Source: Hydractinia symbiolongicarpus
Lineage: Eukaryota; Cnidaria; Hydrozoa; Anthoathecata; Hydractiniidae
Direction of reading: 5' to 3'
NCBI RefSeq assembly: GCF_029227915.1
Contig: NC_079883.1
Coordinates: 2,356,001-2,420,000, forward strand
DNA length: 64,000 bases
Each line of letters opens with the position of its first letter. Position 1 is the stretch's first letter. A program made the position numbers and the translations under genes. The notes under the pieces are model-generated. The model was not told the origin of the DNA, ran no database searches, and worked only from the letters and a program-made list of their open reading frames with translations. Positions 47,701 through 64,000 of the stretch are shown here, one piece after another.

Positions 47701-48141
47701 AGAAAGATATTCTCACATTTAACTACCCCAAAGTCTCCACAAGCAGAAATATTACCAAACCACGGGCCTCGTACTATAATATAATCGTACTCAGGAATAA
47801 TTTTAGTACACCCAGTACAAAATCATATTTTTGCTGTTTTTAACATACCTCTGTTGAAAAATATAAATTCCATTTTTAACTCAGTTGAGTAAATGACCAG
47901 ACCAGATATTAATATGTAGCCAACAAGAAGTATTGTTAGGAACATCCATACAAACCAAAATATTGAGATACAAACTTTCCATCTATAAAAGAAGAATTTT
48001 ATTATTTTGCCAGTAATAATTGACTGGATTTCCTTCAATAATCCACAATTATATAGCTACATACAAAAAACTTAACAGTCGTTTAACAACGGATGGCGAT
48101 CTTTTTTTCCCATCTGGTTGTGTTTTCTTCTCCTTCGCCAT
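41705..48141 (-). CDS. ABHD12: ABHD12-like monoacylglycerol/lysophosphatidylserine lipase, 14 exons
   Basis: Exons on the minus strand: 48141-48065, 47982-47849, 47773-47671, 47424-47347, 46537-46507, 46208-46163, 45640-45605, 45477-45384, 45276-45239, 44648-44569, 44476-44403, 43978-43900, 43295-43183, 41804-41705. Phases agree throughout and give 360 residues (human ABHD12 is 398). Residues about 28-60 are a membrane anchor (FWFVWMFLTILLVGYILISG). The alpha/beta-hydrolase core shows YILYLHGNMASR (oxyanion HG), DYRGFGDSEGWP, the nucleophile elbow GHSLGSA (Ser196), LEAPFNNI, HDKKD (Asp280) and YHND (His314), so the triad is complete. ABHD12 hydrolyses lysophosphatidylserine and 2-arachidonoylglycerol, with its catalytic side in the ER lumen (known). 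The last exon, reading RVDVYEFL, is the least certain; it fits the family's LREFL end. Confidence 0.9.
45690..46140. repeat. TTTCGCGAAA-type element in ABHD12 intron
   Basis: The left side repeats GAACTTTCGCGAGAGAAAA and CGGATAAACTTTCGCGAATG, the right side CGCGAGATAAACTTTC and CTGGGTAAACTTTCACGAA. It fills the intron between exons 46163-46208 and 45605-45640. Termini not clearly defined. Confidence 0.5.
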
Positions 48142-48960
48142 TATTCTCTAATAAACTATTTATTTTATTCTAAAATGAAATACAAGACAAGGTTTTCAGG
48201 CAATGAGATTAGTTGTTATCAGCACTTTTTATTTCCGTAAATGTACTTTTTTGTAAATATTGTCATGACGGAAAGTTTCAATACTGTCTTCTTAAAATTT
48301 AATGTTTTATTGACCTTTTCTTGACATAGCTATGTATTTTTTGTAACAAGAAATGTGTCTAGGCAGTAGCAACCTAGGGGATGTGTGGTCTCTAAAGATT
48401 GTTTATCAATCATACTTAATATGGATGAGAAAAATGCAGAGAATGTGTTTTCAGCCATTGTAGGTAATTAAGATAGGCATCTGCACTAACCATTGTGAGT
48501 CCTCATACAATAGTAATTATGATTTGACTTGATTGGTTCCCAAAGAAAATTTGGGTGCCTGCTACGACACTGGGTGTTCAACCAAAATAAACAATGTATA
48601 TTTATAAGTATATTTATGAGAAAAAACAAAAAATTTATGCAAACTATACAAATGACATTAAGATAGTGACGAAATACTATTCAAACATAAATGCGCATAC
48701 TATGAATATAAAAGAATAAGAAATGTATATACAAAAAGTTTTTTAATTTTTGAGAATAATTGTTAGAAATTTAGGATAATTTTTTTACTTTCTCACTTAA
48801 AGCTTTGGAGAGGTTATTTGAGAGATATTTTTGCTACATGGAAATAAACAACTTAAAAAATACATTATATGTACTACAACTAATTCTAAGTCTACCAGTT
48901 AAACTAAAAATTAATACATTCACACTACAAGTTTGTACTTTAAAAAACACTGTTATTCTT
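48142..48960. other. Spacer between ABHD12 start and SQOR stop
   Basis: About 820 bases between two genes on the same strand. It must contain the ABHD12 promoter and the SQOR 3' UTR. No clear core promoter or further exon was seen. Confidence 0.5.
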
Positions 48961-55098
<6,138 letters not shown>

Positions 55099-55242
55099 TT
55101 GTTCACTACAATAAGATAAAAGAAAACATATTAATAAAGACGTTTGAATGAATTTTTACTTATAATACATACTCTTTCACTATTAAAGGATGATTGCATA
55201 ATTTTGCCGCTTCCACACAAATGATGCCATTATTGTAGTTTC

Positions 55243-55275
55243 AGGGTTAGGGTATGGGTAGGGTTAGGATTAGCC
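55243..55275. repeat. Short interstitial telomere-like repeat
   Basis: Four to five imperfect TTAGGG units: CAGGGTTAGGGTATGGGTAG then GGTTAGGATTAG. TTAGGG is the telomere unit of cnidarians and most animals. It lies about 150 bases upstream of the SQOR start codon. Confidence 0.6.
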
Positions 55276-56015
55276 GTCAATTTTTAAGGCTTAATATAGT
55301 TTCCCAGTAAAAAACACCCGAGTAATACTATATAGAAATATAATTAATATAATTAAAAACTAGAAAAAATCACCAGTCAAAAACAACTACAAAGAATTCT
55401 CTATTTAAAGTGCTTCTTATTAGCATGAGTAATAAATCACTCTCCTCTCTCTAAAAAGACAACTAAATCAAGACGAAACACAAAAAAGAATTCTGCAAGA
55501 GGTGTGTAATTTTAGGCTGAACTTCTCCTACTCCACTTCTGTCACTATTTTTGCCAAGCCCGTCCTCACTTAAGTCCAAACGTCCTTTGCAGATGACCTG
55601 TTAAAAAAACTGATTTTCAAAACATAAGATGTAATTCATTAAAAATTTAAAAAAGTAAATATGAGAATGGTATTTTGAGTTTATTATTTGTTAAGATTAT
55701 ACTACGAATTAAATACACAAGCATTGTTTAAAGGGGCTACGAAACGGTCCAGTAACCTCAATTCCCGCAATTCCCGAAGAATGGTATGTAAGAAACGAAA
55801 CATTAAAAAGGTCAATGTGCAAAAAATTATACACACTTCGTCTAAAAAACCTGTTTTAAAAAATAATTTTTTAAAATGATTAAAAAATTATTTTTTAAAA
55901 TGAATTCGCTACTTTCTAATTTTTATTTTCTAAAAAAAGAAAGATTTTCTTCAGCATTTTTTTGGCAATGAGATAAGCTACGGTCTTCAAAAGATAATAA
56001 ACAACAGTAAATCGA
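55276..56015. other. Upstream flank of SQOR: no gene seen
   Basis: AT-rich sequence with no convincing exon. The ATTAAAAAATTATTTTTTAA palindrome near 55877 is low complexity. Confidence 0.5.
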
Positions 56016-56260
56016 AAGTCATACTGAAAGAGAACTACTTTGTTCATCACTAACATACTGCCTGGCAGTGAGCGGGATTTGATCCGCGGTCCCTATAACT
56101 GGGAGCCGCATGCGAACCCACGTGCGGCAATATGTTAGTGATGAACTCAGATAGTTTATCCGGATGGTGTATATACAAGTGAATAATTATCATAGCATAA
56201 CCGCTCGCTGCTTGCCAGTATGTTAGTAATGAACACAGTAGTTCTTCTTTAATATGACTT
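56016..56260. mobile_element. MITE with long TIRs and a tRNA-like B-box centre
   Basis: The left arm starts AAGTCATACTGAAAGAGAAC and the right arm, inverted, AAGTCATATTAAAGAAGAAC; the match runs over about 45 bases to TTAGTGATGAA/TTACTAACATACTG-type words. A second inner inverted copy of CATCACTAACATACTG lies near 56045 and 56140. Read on the minus strand the centre has GCGGATCAAATCCCGC, close to a tRNA-type B box (GGTTCGANTCC). It could be a SINE caught inside a MITE; borders are by eye. Confidence 0.6.
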
Positions 56261-56929
56261 ACACGCATTATACTCGCCCGTCATGATCAGAGGTCTGATC
56301 GGGGTGAACCATTCTCTGTTGAGAATGAAATACGGATGTGCTATGATGAATATTCACCTATATTTTCCTTTTGTTTTTAACTTTTTGTAAAAAAGAGTAA
56401 TCTCAAAAAATTAAACAGACAAATAGTACATCCATCACCACTTTTAATAAACACCAATGTTCCATCTGCAATGTTCCAAAAAAGTTAACATGATCTTAAA
56501 ACAATCAGACCATTTTCTCATTAACATCCGTATTGCCAACAACCTTTAAAAAATTAGACGAATTTAATTTCCCTATTCTTTCGATGCTTAAAAGATGTCC
56601 GAATATTGCATATGTCACAACTGACATTTGAGGCAATGTGATTTCTTTGTGTTTTAGTTTAAGACGCTATTGGATGTCAGAACCAAATGAAGCTATATAA
56701 ACATAGCAACGTCTTTGTAATAAAATCACTTTATATTGGAAAACAGCGACTGCTTTGTTATTGATCTGTATCGCATCTATTAAAACATATTTTCATGCAT
56801 TCTATTATTAAATATGATTGTAAAACATGTAAAGAAATTCTACAGACTTGAACAGGATATTAACCTGGTGTGCAAAAAATATAAAACAAAGTCCTAGCAA
56901 TTGGTTTAACATGCGATCTATAATTAGTA

Positions 56930-57360
56930 CAGTTGAATCTCCTTAAAGCGGACACCTTCTTAAGACGGACAAAAACATTTGTTCCGGACAATTTCCTAAG
57001 AAACCCTTATAGCTTATAAAACCTCTCCAAAACGGACAGTCTAAAGCGGACACCTCCTTAAAGCGGACACTTCTTCCATGTCCTGCACGGTTATTTCCCC
57101 CAGAATTTACTTCTATAAAAGTGGGGAAAAAAATTTGGCCAGCAGTTTAAATTCGCCATTATTTTCAGTCTTACCTAAGTTTTTTATTCTTCTACCCTAT
57201 TACTTAAAATGTTTAACAAAACGGGTAATATTGGCATGCCTAATGGATTTCCGGTTTAAGAGTAGAATTTTTTGCGTTTCCTGCCAAAATAAGCAAAATC
57301 TCTCTTGCGGACACAATATCTCGTTCCTTCTTAGGTGTCTGCATTAAAAAGGTTCCACTG
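56930..57360. mobile_element. pogo-type MITE with TA duplication
   Basis: The left end CAGTTGAATCTCCTTAAAGC follows TA (56928-56929); the right end inverted reads CAGTGGAACCTTTTTAATGC and is followed by TA (57361-57362). The interior repeats AAAGCGGACACCTCC words. The 89-codon open frame inside is not coding in any recognisable way. Confidence 0.75.
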
Positions 57361-59640
57361 TAGTAAGGTGTTTACGCAAAGTTTCAGACACTATTATCTC
57401 TTGTCTGCTGTTTTTGGTGTTTTGGCTTGTCTTTTTAGGTACGAAACGCAATCAAAAATTAAATACGAAGGTAAGAGTATATGGAATGAAAACAAGAATA
57501 CCGTAAATCCTCAATTAAACCCCTTCCTTAATTAACCGCTCTCTGGAAGAAGCGATTTTTCCCGCCAAATAATTTAATAAGTCCTCCGCCCTTGAATAGG
57601 CGTTCACCTCCTCTGCCTTTAAAAAACAGGCGCTTTTTCAAATTTTTAATAAAAACGACTTCATAATTTTAGAAATAAATAACGATGTATGTTTTCATTC
57701 TTTTTACTTTTTATGTCCTTTTTTGTTTGAATTACTTTGAATTCTGTATAAGCACCCGTTTTCGGAATATTATACTTTTGTGCAATAAATTTGGTAAGCA
57801 CCCCTCTTGGATTACCGCCCTGCTTGAAAATTTGAATCTTACAAAGATATTTTTACAAAGACACAACCGATGATGCTTATAAGCACTAAATATTAGTAGT
57901 ATCGTTATGTATTCTATTCACCTTGAATTACTAAGTCAATGGTAATTTTATGAAAACAAGAAAAACATATTTTACCAAAAATGGTTAACTCTAAATTCTC
58001 TGATAGATGACTACGCACTTCAATATAAATAGACCTTCAACAAGAAATAAATTAAGGGATTCTTCTGCAACTCAAGAAAAGAAATAAATTCTTATATGAA
58101 TTTTTCTATGGATAAAGTACTAAATTTGACAATTTCAAGTTTTTGAAATCTTCTGCCTAGTCTTTCAAACTCTTTTAGAGCCATCATTTCCAGCATTGCT
58201 GTGAAGGGAAAGTATATACATTACTTAGAAACTTTTTAACACCATCAACGTTATAAAGCACTCAATTTGCAACCATAACATATTGTATAGTTCCAAGTCC
58301 TATAATATTATGATTAACCTAAGAATAAAATCCATAACATTTCTCTGACATCTGTGACCTGCGTTTTTTTCCGATTATGTAATATATATTTGTAATCATA
58401 TCTTCAATATAAAACTTCAGACAGCTTAGATATTTAATATTACATGTCCAGACTTATTTGGCAATAGCTCTCACCCGTTGTATAAAAAAAACAAAAAATC
58501 CAATAAAAGCTTTGAATATATTTACAAATCTCCTTCATCTTTTATATACTTAAAAACAATACGAAGGAGGGATGTAAACATATGAAAAATGGAATTTGGA
58601 TTTCGATCGGTTTGTCGCAAAACGTAGAAATACTAAGCAACAAAGACATAGAACGCTTTGCTTTGCTATCAAGTCGTATAAAACTCAAGCAGCTCTTTGT
58701 GTCGTGGCTAGATTACTGGACAAAGAAGTTCTGTTGCTGACATTTTTTGAGCAAGGCTTGTTAATCAGGCAAGATGCAGTAACAACCTTCGTTTAATCGT
58801 AGTTTTGATATTACCAGACAACACTAAGGTTTATAGGATTACAGTTTAATAGTTATAGACCAAAACACGGCAGTATTTATAGGTTTCGTAATAAAAGCAC
58901 AGCGATGTTTTATCATAGAGATTAATCTTTTATTATATATCTATGGTTCAATGATCTTCGTACGGCTTTACAAATATACAGTTCGTTTGTAAATAAAGCA
59001 TGGCCGCTATATTTAAACATATCGGACAAATGTAAATTTCGTATCACGTATTAATTGCCCTATCACGTACAGTCATTTTTATTAAACATGCTTATTTATA
59101 GGACACACGTTGATAACAGCTTGTATTAGTTGAAGTGTATTTATCTAATTTAAATAATCGCAAAATAATATAAAAAAGTGCTAGCGTTTATGATTTATGT
59201 CTCGCGGAATTTAAAGTTTTATGGAGTTAAGTCTTCGTCAAATTACAACGCAATACTGCGATTTTAAGGTTACGTGTGAGTGTTTACATGTTTAAGGTTC
59301 TTAGGAGTTCGTTTCATTAACAAATGGGAACAGTTTTTATCCTAAACTAAAAAGTTACAACGAATCAAATTGTCAAATATTGCAGTGAATGCATAATTTG
59401 ATAGCATATGTTGTTAATGGTAGGTAACAACATTTCCCAACATTTTACAATGACAATATATTTTGCTTTGACAAAATTATTTGAGATCTGTTTCAGTAAT
59501 TGAAATTCGATTTTTTTTCTAATTCTGTGTAGCCGTTTCTCCTTTTTTTCAGCTTCATTTGCGGCCGTATTAAACGAGAAGATCTTATTGCTGGGATATT
59601 ACAGTTCGAGTCCCTTCCAACTATTTTTTGTGTAACTGAA
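57361..59640. other. Gene-poor stretch with CCGTAAATCC-type repeat ends
   Basis: At 57505-57620 a run of CTCCGCCC and CTTGAATAGGCG words resembles the stretch at 59643-59800 (ACGCCCGCCCTCC, TTTAAACGCC), two ends or copies of one repeat family. Otherwise AT-rich sequence with no exon recognised. Confidence 0.45.
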
Positions 59641-59642
59641 TT

Positions 59643-59810
59643 ACCGTATTTTCTTCAATACACGCCCGCCCTCCTTTTAAACGTCCCTTTTTAACGAATT
59701 CCCTCTCTAAAAGTAAAAATATCATGTAACGCCCCTCTCTTTTAAACGCCTCTCTCTATTAAACGCCCTTTTCTATTACACGCTCACTTCACTGGAGTGC
59801 CCCTTAAATT
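59643..59810. repeat. Repeat with tandem TTTAAACGCC words
   Basis: Begins ACCGTATTTTCTTCAATACA and continues with CGCCCGCCCTCCTTTTAAAC and four further TTTAAACGCCCCTCT-type words. Related words occur at 57505-57620 and 62635-62660, so this looks like a dispersed element end. Confidence 0.45.
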
Positions 59811-59849
59811 GGCGTTGATAAAGAAAAAGAAGACCTTATTGAGGATATA

Positions 59850-59852
59850 TAT

Positions 59853-59883
<31 letters not shown>

Positions 59884-60790
59884 GAATTTCCGCGCCCGAA
59901 GGCGTAGGAAATTCTTTAAAACCGTCATTTTTTTCTTTCGGAGCTTTTTTTGAGAAAAAATCGACCCTGGGATTTCAGGTTGCTCCGTCCACAGATGTAA
60001 ACTTCGTACCCAAGCTCCTTAACCACTGGGAAGTCTCGTATTGACGTTTTAGGCCAAAATTGGTATTTGTTTTCGACAAAATTTAGCACAGTTAGCAAAA
60101 AAAGTATGCTGAACATAAATGGTGACATAATAATTTTGAATTTGTCACCTAAATGTCATTTTAGGCCAAAATTGGTCCAAAAATTAGAACTACTTTATTT
60201 TCAACAAAATGGCACAGTTAACAAATAAAGTATGCTGAACATGATGGCGACATCAAAATTTTGGTTTTTTGTCACCTAAATGCCATTTTAGGCCAAAATT
60301 GGTCCAAAAATTAAAACCACTACATTTTCGACTAAATCTGGCACAGTTAACATATAAAGTATGCTGAAAATGATGATGGTACAAAAGTTTGATTTTTTGT
60401 CACCTAAATGTCATTTCAGGCCAAAATTTATCCAAAAATTAAAACTGCTTTATTTTCGACAAAAATTGACACAGTTAATAAAAAAAGTATGCTGAAAATG
60501 ATGGTCACATCAAAATTTTGATTTTTTGTCAACTAATGCCGTTTAAGACCATAAACGTTTCAATCGCAAGACTTTCAACCATGAATGATGAGTTTAATAT
60601 GACACGTTTCGTTTTGTTTGCGTGTGTTGTAAGATACAATGTCACTGGTGTGCTTTATCTTCAGAGGTTCATGCACCAAGCCCCTTCGAATGTTTGGGAC
60701 AATAACACAACGAATTAGCAGGTTTTCATCAAATATTTTGGTAGCGCGCGGAAATTCTTAGAGCCCCCAGGGCTTCTTGTTTTTAATTTA
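59850..60790. mobile_element. Element with inverted GAATTTCCGCGC ends and an internal 113-128-bp tandem repeat
   Basis: A T run (59850-59882) is followed by GAATTTCCGCGCCCGAAGG; near 60745-60780 the inverse GCGCGCGGAAATTCTTAGAG lies before CCCCCAGGGC. Between them (60045-60545) a unit of about 113-128 bases recurs some four times, each with TTAGGCCAAAATTGGTCC, TATTTTCGACAAAA, CACAGTTAA and AAGTATGCTGAA. The copies differ by several percent. No open frame. Confidence 0.6.
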
Positions 60791-61035
60791 TTTTGCCGTT
60801 GTAGAATTTACAGTTTTCCGTAAGAATAAAATACAAATCTTAAGCTATTATATCGTGTAATCTAAAGATAGGATTGCATATGCTAAAAATATTAGCTAGA
60901 GAGGTAAAAAATGGCAGGAGCGAGAAGAAGGCTATAATAGCCTTATCACCAAGCCCCCAACCTATATAAAAGGTTAGCATTGAAGATGATGAGGAGTTGT
61001 GTTATATGTGTCGTACGTTGTAACTGTCGTGTGTT

Positions 61036-62639
61036 CTAAAATAAATATAGATTGTCAGTAGTCAATAGTTTATGTTTTAGTTTATGTTTGAATTTGTTAA
61101 GTGATGTAATAGTTTTCATGTCGTTATCAAGAAATGTATTCCACAATTTAGGTCCTCTGCTAGTTATAGAGAACTTTGTGATTGTATAATTAATTCTAGG
61201 TTGAAAAAAACTGTTAATTGAAAATCTGGATGGATATTTATGTTGTATCTTCTGAAACATATCATTAAATACTCTTGGTAACATATTGTTTTCAAGCTTA
61301 AACATAAAAATAAGAGTTTGATAAATGTTTACTTGGTATACATTCAGTACACTGATCTTTTTGAATAACTCTCTAGAGTGAGTGTACCTGTCAACATTTA
61401 AAATAATTCTGATTGCATGTTTTTGTTTATTTTGTAATTTTGTCAATTTTGTAGCGTTGGTGCTGCACCACGCAATATTTGCATAATTTAGATAGCAGTG
61501 AATGAAAGAAGAATATATGTTTTTTAAACAATTCTGATCTAGAACAAATTTTGCTTTAAATAGAATGCCAATATTCTTTGCGACCTTTTCTTCTAAAATA
61601 TTTATATGTTCTCTCCAAGTAAGATTTTCATCAAGAATAACTCCTAAAAATTTCATGGATTGTGCTCTTTTTATACTTATATTATTAATAGATAAATCAG
61701 GAAGCTTCAATGGCATATCATCTTTTTTATTGTGCCTGTGAAAAAGTGTGTACTTTGTTTTAGAAATATTTAGGGACAGTCTGTTTGCCTTAAACCATTC
61801 TGCCAGCTTAGAGAGTTCATAGTTGACTGTGCGAAATAATGTTTTTACATCTTTATGTGCATAAAACAGATTTGTATCATCTGCAAATAAAATTGAATGT
61901 AAAATATTCGAAGCTTTGTTTAAATCATTTACATATATAAGGAATAAGAGTGGTCCTAATATGGAACCTTGTGGAACTCCACAGATGATTGTTTTGTAGT
62001 TTGTACTTCCACCGTCAAAGGAAATGTACTGTTTTCTATTGGATAAATAACTTTCAAACCAGCGAATGTTGGAATTGCGGATACCGTAGTTTTTGAGTTT
62101 TTCTAGTAGAATTTTGTGATCTACGGTGTCAAATGCTTTGCTTAGATCTATAAAAATTCCTAGCATGTACTTGTTTTCGTCAAACGCCTTTGATATTTCA
62201 TTAACAAGTTTAACTATTGCATGATCAGTAGAATGACCTGCTTGAAAGCCAAATTGATTGTCGTATAAAATATTATTAGCAGTTAAAAAAGAGTAAAATC
62301 TATTGTACATTATGCGTTCTAGTATTTTTGAGAAACATGGAAGAACTGATATTGGTCTATAATTAGATGCATTAGTCTTTTCGCCTGTTTTATATACTGG
62401 TAAAACTCTTGCAATTTTAAGTTTTTCAGGAAAATATCCTTGCAGCAGGGAAAGGTTAAATATATGCATTAGTGGAATTTTTATAGCATTTTTTGTTTGT
62501 TTTACAACGTTACTATTTACGTCATCAAAACCTGGACTTTTATTTGATTGTAGTGAGTCGATCGCTTTTAATAATTCATTTTCACTTAGTTCGTTAAATA
62601 GTATCTCACATATCGAAAAATATTTTTTGTAAATAAACT
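61036..62639 (-). mobile_element. Jockey/CR1-type non-LTR retrotransposon, 5'-truncated, RT frame intact
   Basis: An uninterrupted minus frame runs from about 62640 to the TAA at 61036; the first ATG is at or near 62469, but coding similarity starts upstream (LLKAIDSLQSNKSPGFDD), so the frame continues a lost 5' part. RT motifs in order: YRPISVLPCFSKILER, NQFGFQAGHSTDHAI, FIDLSKAFDTVDH, GVPQGSILGPLLFLIYVNDL, the catalytic FADDTNLF, LNISKTKYTLF and KFLGVILDENLTW. The end has TSRGPKLWN, typical of these elements. No endonuclease domain is present, consistent with 5' truncation on target-primed insertion. The lack of stops suggests recent insertion. The 3' UTR runs toward 60900; no duplication was identified. 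Confidence 0.92.
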
Positions 62640-62659
62640 CCCCTCTCTAATAAATGTCC

Positions 62660-64000
62660 GAAATTTAATAACAATTAACAATTTAGCCGCTTAAATTTCC
62701 TAACAACAGGTTTGTATAGTTTATAAATATCATGTCAGTCTTCTAACAACCAACTAAAAGATGATCTCATAATGTGGGACAATAGAAAATGGTTTAAATA
62801 AATGTTTAAAAAGTAAATCCCATTGTCTGATATTATTTCCCTATTTACGCACGTCCCGAAAGATTTTTCAACGCTTATTGAAACTTTTTAAAGATAATTA
62901 ACTCCTATATATACGGTGGTGTGGCACTCAAGGGCTAAAATATGCTGATATCAGCAGCAAAAATCTGAAAATCATAAGGCAGAACCACATTTTTTCAAAA
63001 TTACCCAGGGTTCCTCGACGTTGTCCATCATATTGGCCAGCGCTGAAACTTATGAACGAGACGCGTTTGGAAGCTAAGGAAGTCTTAATTAATTTTTTTT
63101 TTATTGGATTTACAAGAATTTGAGGTACCCCATAATGAGAAGTAAAGAACAGGAACGCCTGTTGATGAAAGATGGCCACATCTGGATAATATTTATTTTG
63201 TGATTTTACGCTACCTACCTAGTACCATGTCAGCACTTCAGGGGCACATTTGTCATTAAACAATGAAGTAATAAAGTACAAAAGCTGAATATGTTATTTT
63301 ATGTAGCTAACTACACAAAAGATTTTTCTAGGTATTCTGTCATTTTAAATAAAGATAGCTAGCTATTTGGACCCCCCCCCCCCCATAACAGTGAACAGTC
63401 AAGACTTGAGTATATAGCTAGTTAGGTATGTTGGTTAAATATGTTGTCACAACAAACAGAAACCTATATTTCATAAGTAAATTTCTGCAAATGTTCAGGT
63501 TTCTTTTATCGAATGGGAACCTATTTTTCATAAATAATTTTTTGTAGATTTTCAGATTTCTTTCATGAAATAACAAAATTTGGGAAAGTATAGCCAGAAG
63601 TAATGTTCGCTTGAAGCAGGAGGACCTAGAGTCTCTGTCCAGGTTAAGACTTAGTTAAGGGTAAACTGTGTCACACGGAGGACACTTAGTGTAATGTGTT
63701 ACAAATCCATTGGAGCGCTTATTGCATTAAAGATACAGTATATTTTTCATAAACCAACATTCACAGGACTTATGACGAAGCCTATTGATACTTCTGCAAA
63801 GCAAATACAGTTGTTTAGCATTTTTCATTTTGCATAATAAGTTCCTGTGGATATTTAAAAATTAATTGTAAGTGGCACCAGGCTAAGCGATTAGTGCAAG
63901 TAAACGTGTTGCAGATCCAGCTGGACAAAAAAATAACTTTCTAACCACTTTGTATTTATACTGCATAAAATTTAGATTATGTATTTAGCACTGTGCTGGA
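62660..64000. other. Window end: no gene recognised
   Basis: AT-rich sequence with a C run at 63371-63385 and two related AACCTATTTTTCATAAATAA-type words (63460-63480 and 63508-63532). The short frames here show no domain. Confidence 0.5.

Noticed and set aside
57078-57347. 89-codon plus frame
   Set aside because: It lies within the pogo-type MITE 56930-57360 and shows no conserved motif.
58596-58796. 66-codon plus frame starting MDFDRFVAKRR
   Set aside because: Looks protein-like at first, but too short, without splice partners or known motif.
59560-59630. Possible tRNA with B-box-like GTTCGAGTCCC
   Set aside because: No acceptor stem pairing and no matching A box at the right distance.

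Overview
This window comes from an AT-rich animal genome. The genes are split by many short GT-AG introns, and the sequence between them is full of small inverted-repeat elements. The gene set (a FERM-tail PLEKHH protein, the ciliary protein CFAP92, an Emx-like homeobox gene, ABHD12 and SQOR), the jockey-type and Penelope-type retroelements and the AT-rich composition suggest a cnidarian, possibly a medusozoan. That placement is inference. I see no bacterial features: no operons, ribosome binding sites or CRISPR. I also found no rRNA or tRNA gene. Gene models below were assembled by hand from splice signals and checked for phase; the exon coordinates are in each entry.

Layout. (1) 180-6269, plus strand: the 3' end of a PLEKHH/MAX-1-like gene, with an intronless MADF-domain gene (1920-2792) antisense in its last intron. 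(2) 7930-12167, minus strand: a four-exon gene for a Ser/Thr-rich, single-pass membrane protein that I cannot match to a named family; it converges on PLEKHH. (3) 13722-14434: a foldback element, followed by a decayed retroelement fragment. (4) 16125-31088, plus strand: an 18-exon CFAP92 (DUF4550) gene of about 1,180 codons. Its introns hold a piggyBac-type MITE, a Penelope-like element and a hexanucleotide satellite. (5) 32565-36342: a decayed pogo/Tigger-type transposon that also contains coiled-coil coding remnants. (6) 37290-39088, minus strand: a three-exon homeobox gene. (7) 41705-48141, minus strand: a 14-exon ABHD12-like serine hydrolase. (8) 48961-55098, minus strand: a nine-exon sulfide:quinone oxidoreductase. 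(9) 55099-64000: no host gene seen; MITEs, a tandem-repeat element and a 5'-truncated jockey/CR1-type retrotransposon with a long open RT frame.

The host genes have no evident shared pathway: PLEKHH and Emx relate to development and cell shape, CFAP92 to cilia, ABHD12 to lysophospholipid hydrolysis at ER membranes, and SQOR to mitochondrial sulfide oxidation. Their adjacency looks incidental. The unusual parts are the Penelope element with a hammerhead-like core in three copies (one at the window edge), several TIR element families with clear target-site duplications, the unnamed mucin-like membrane protein, and a 93-nt phase-preserving optional intron in CFAP92.
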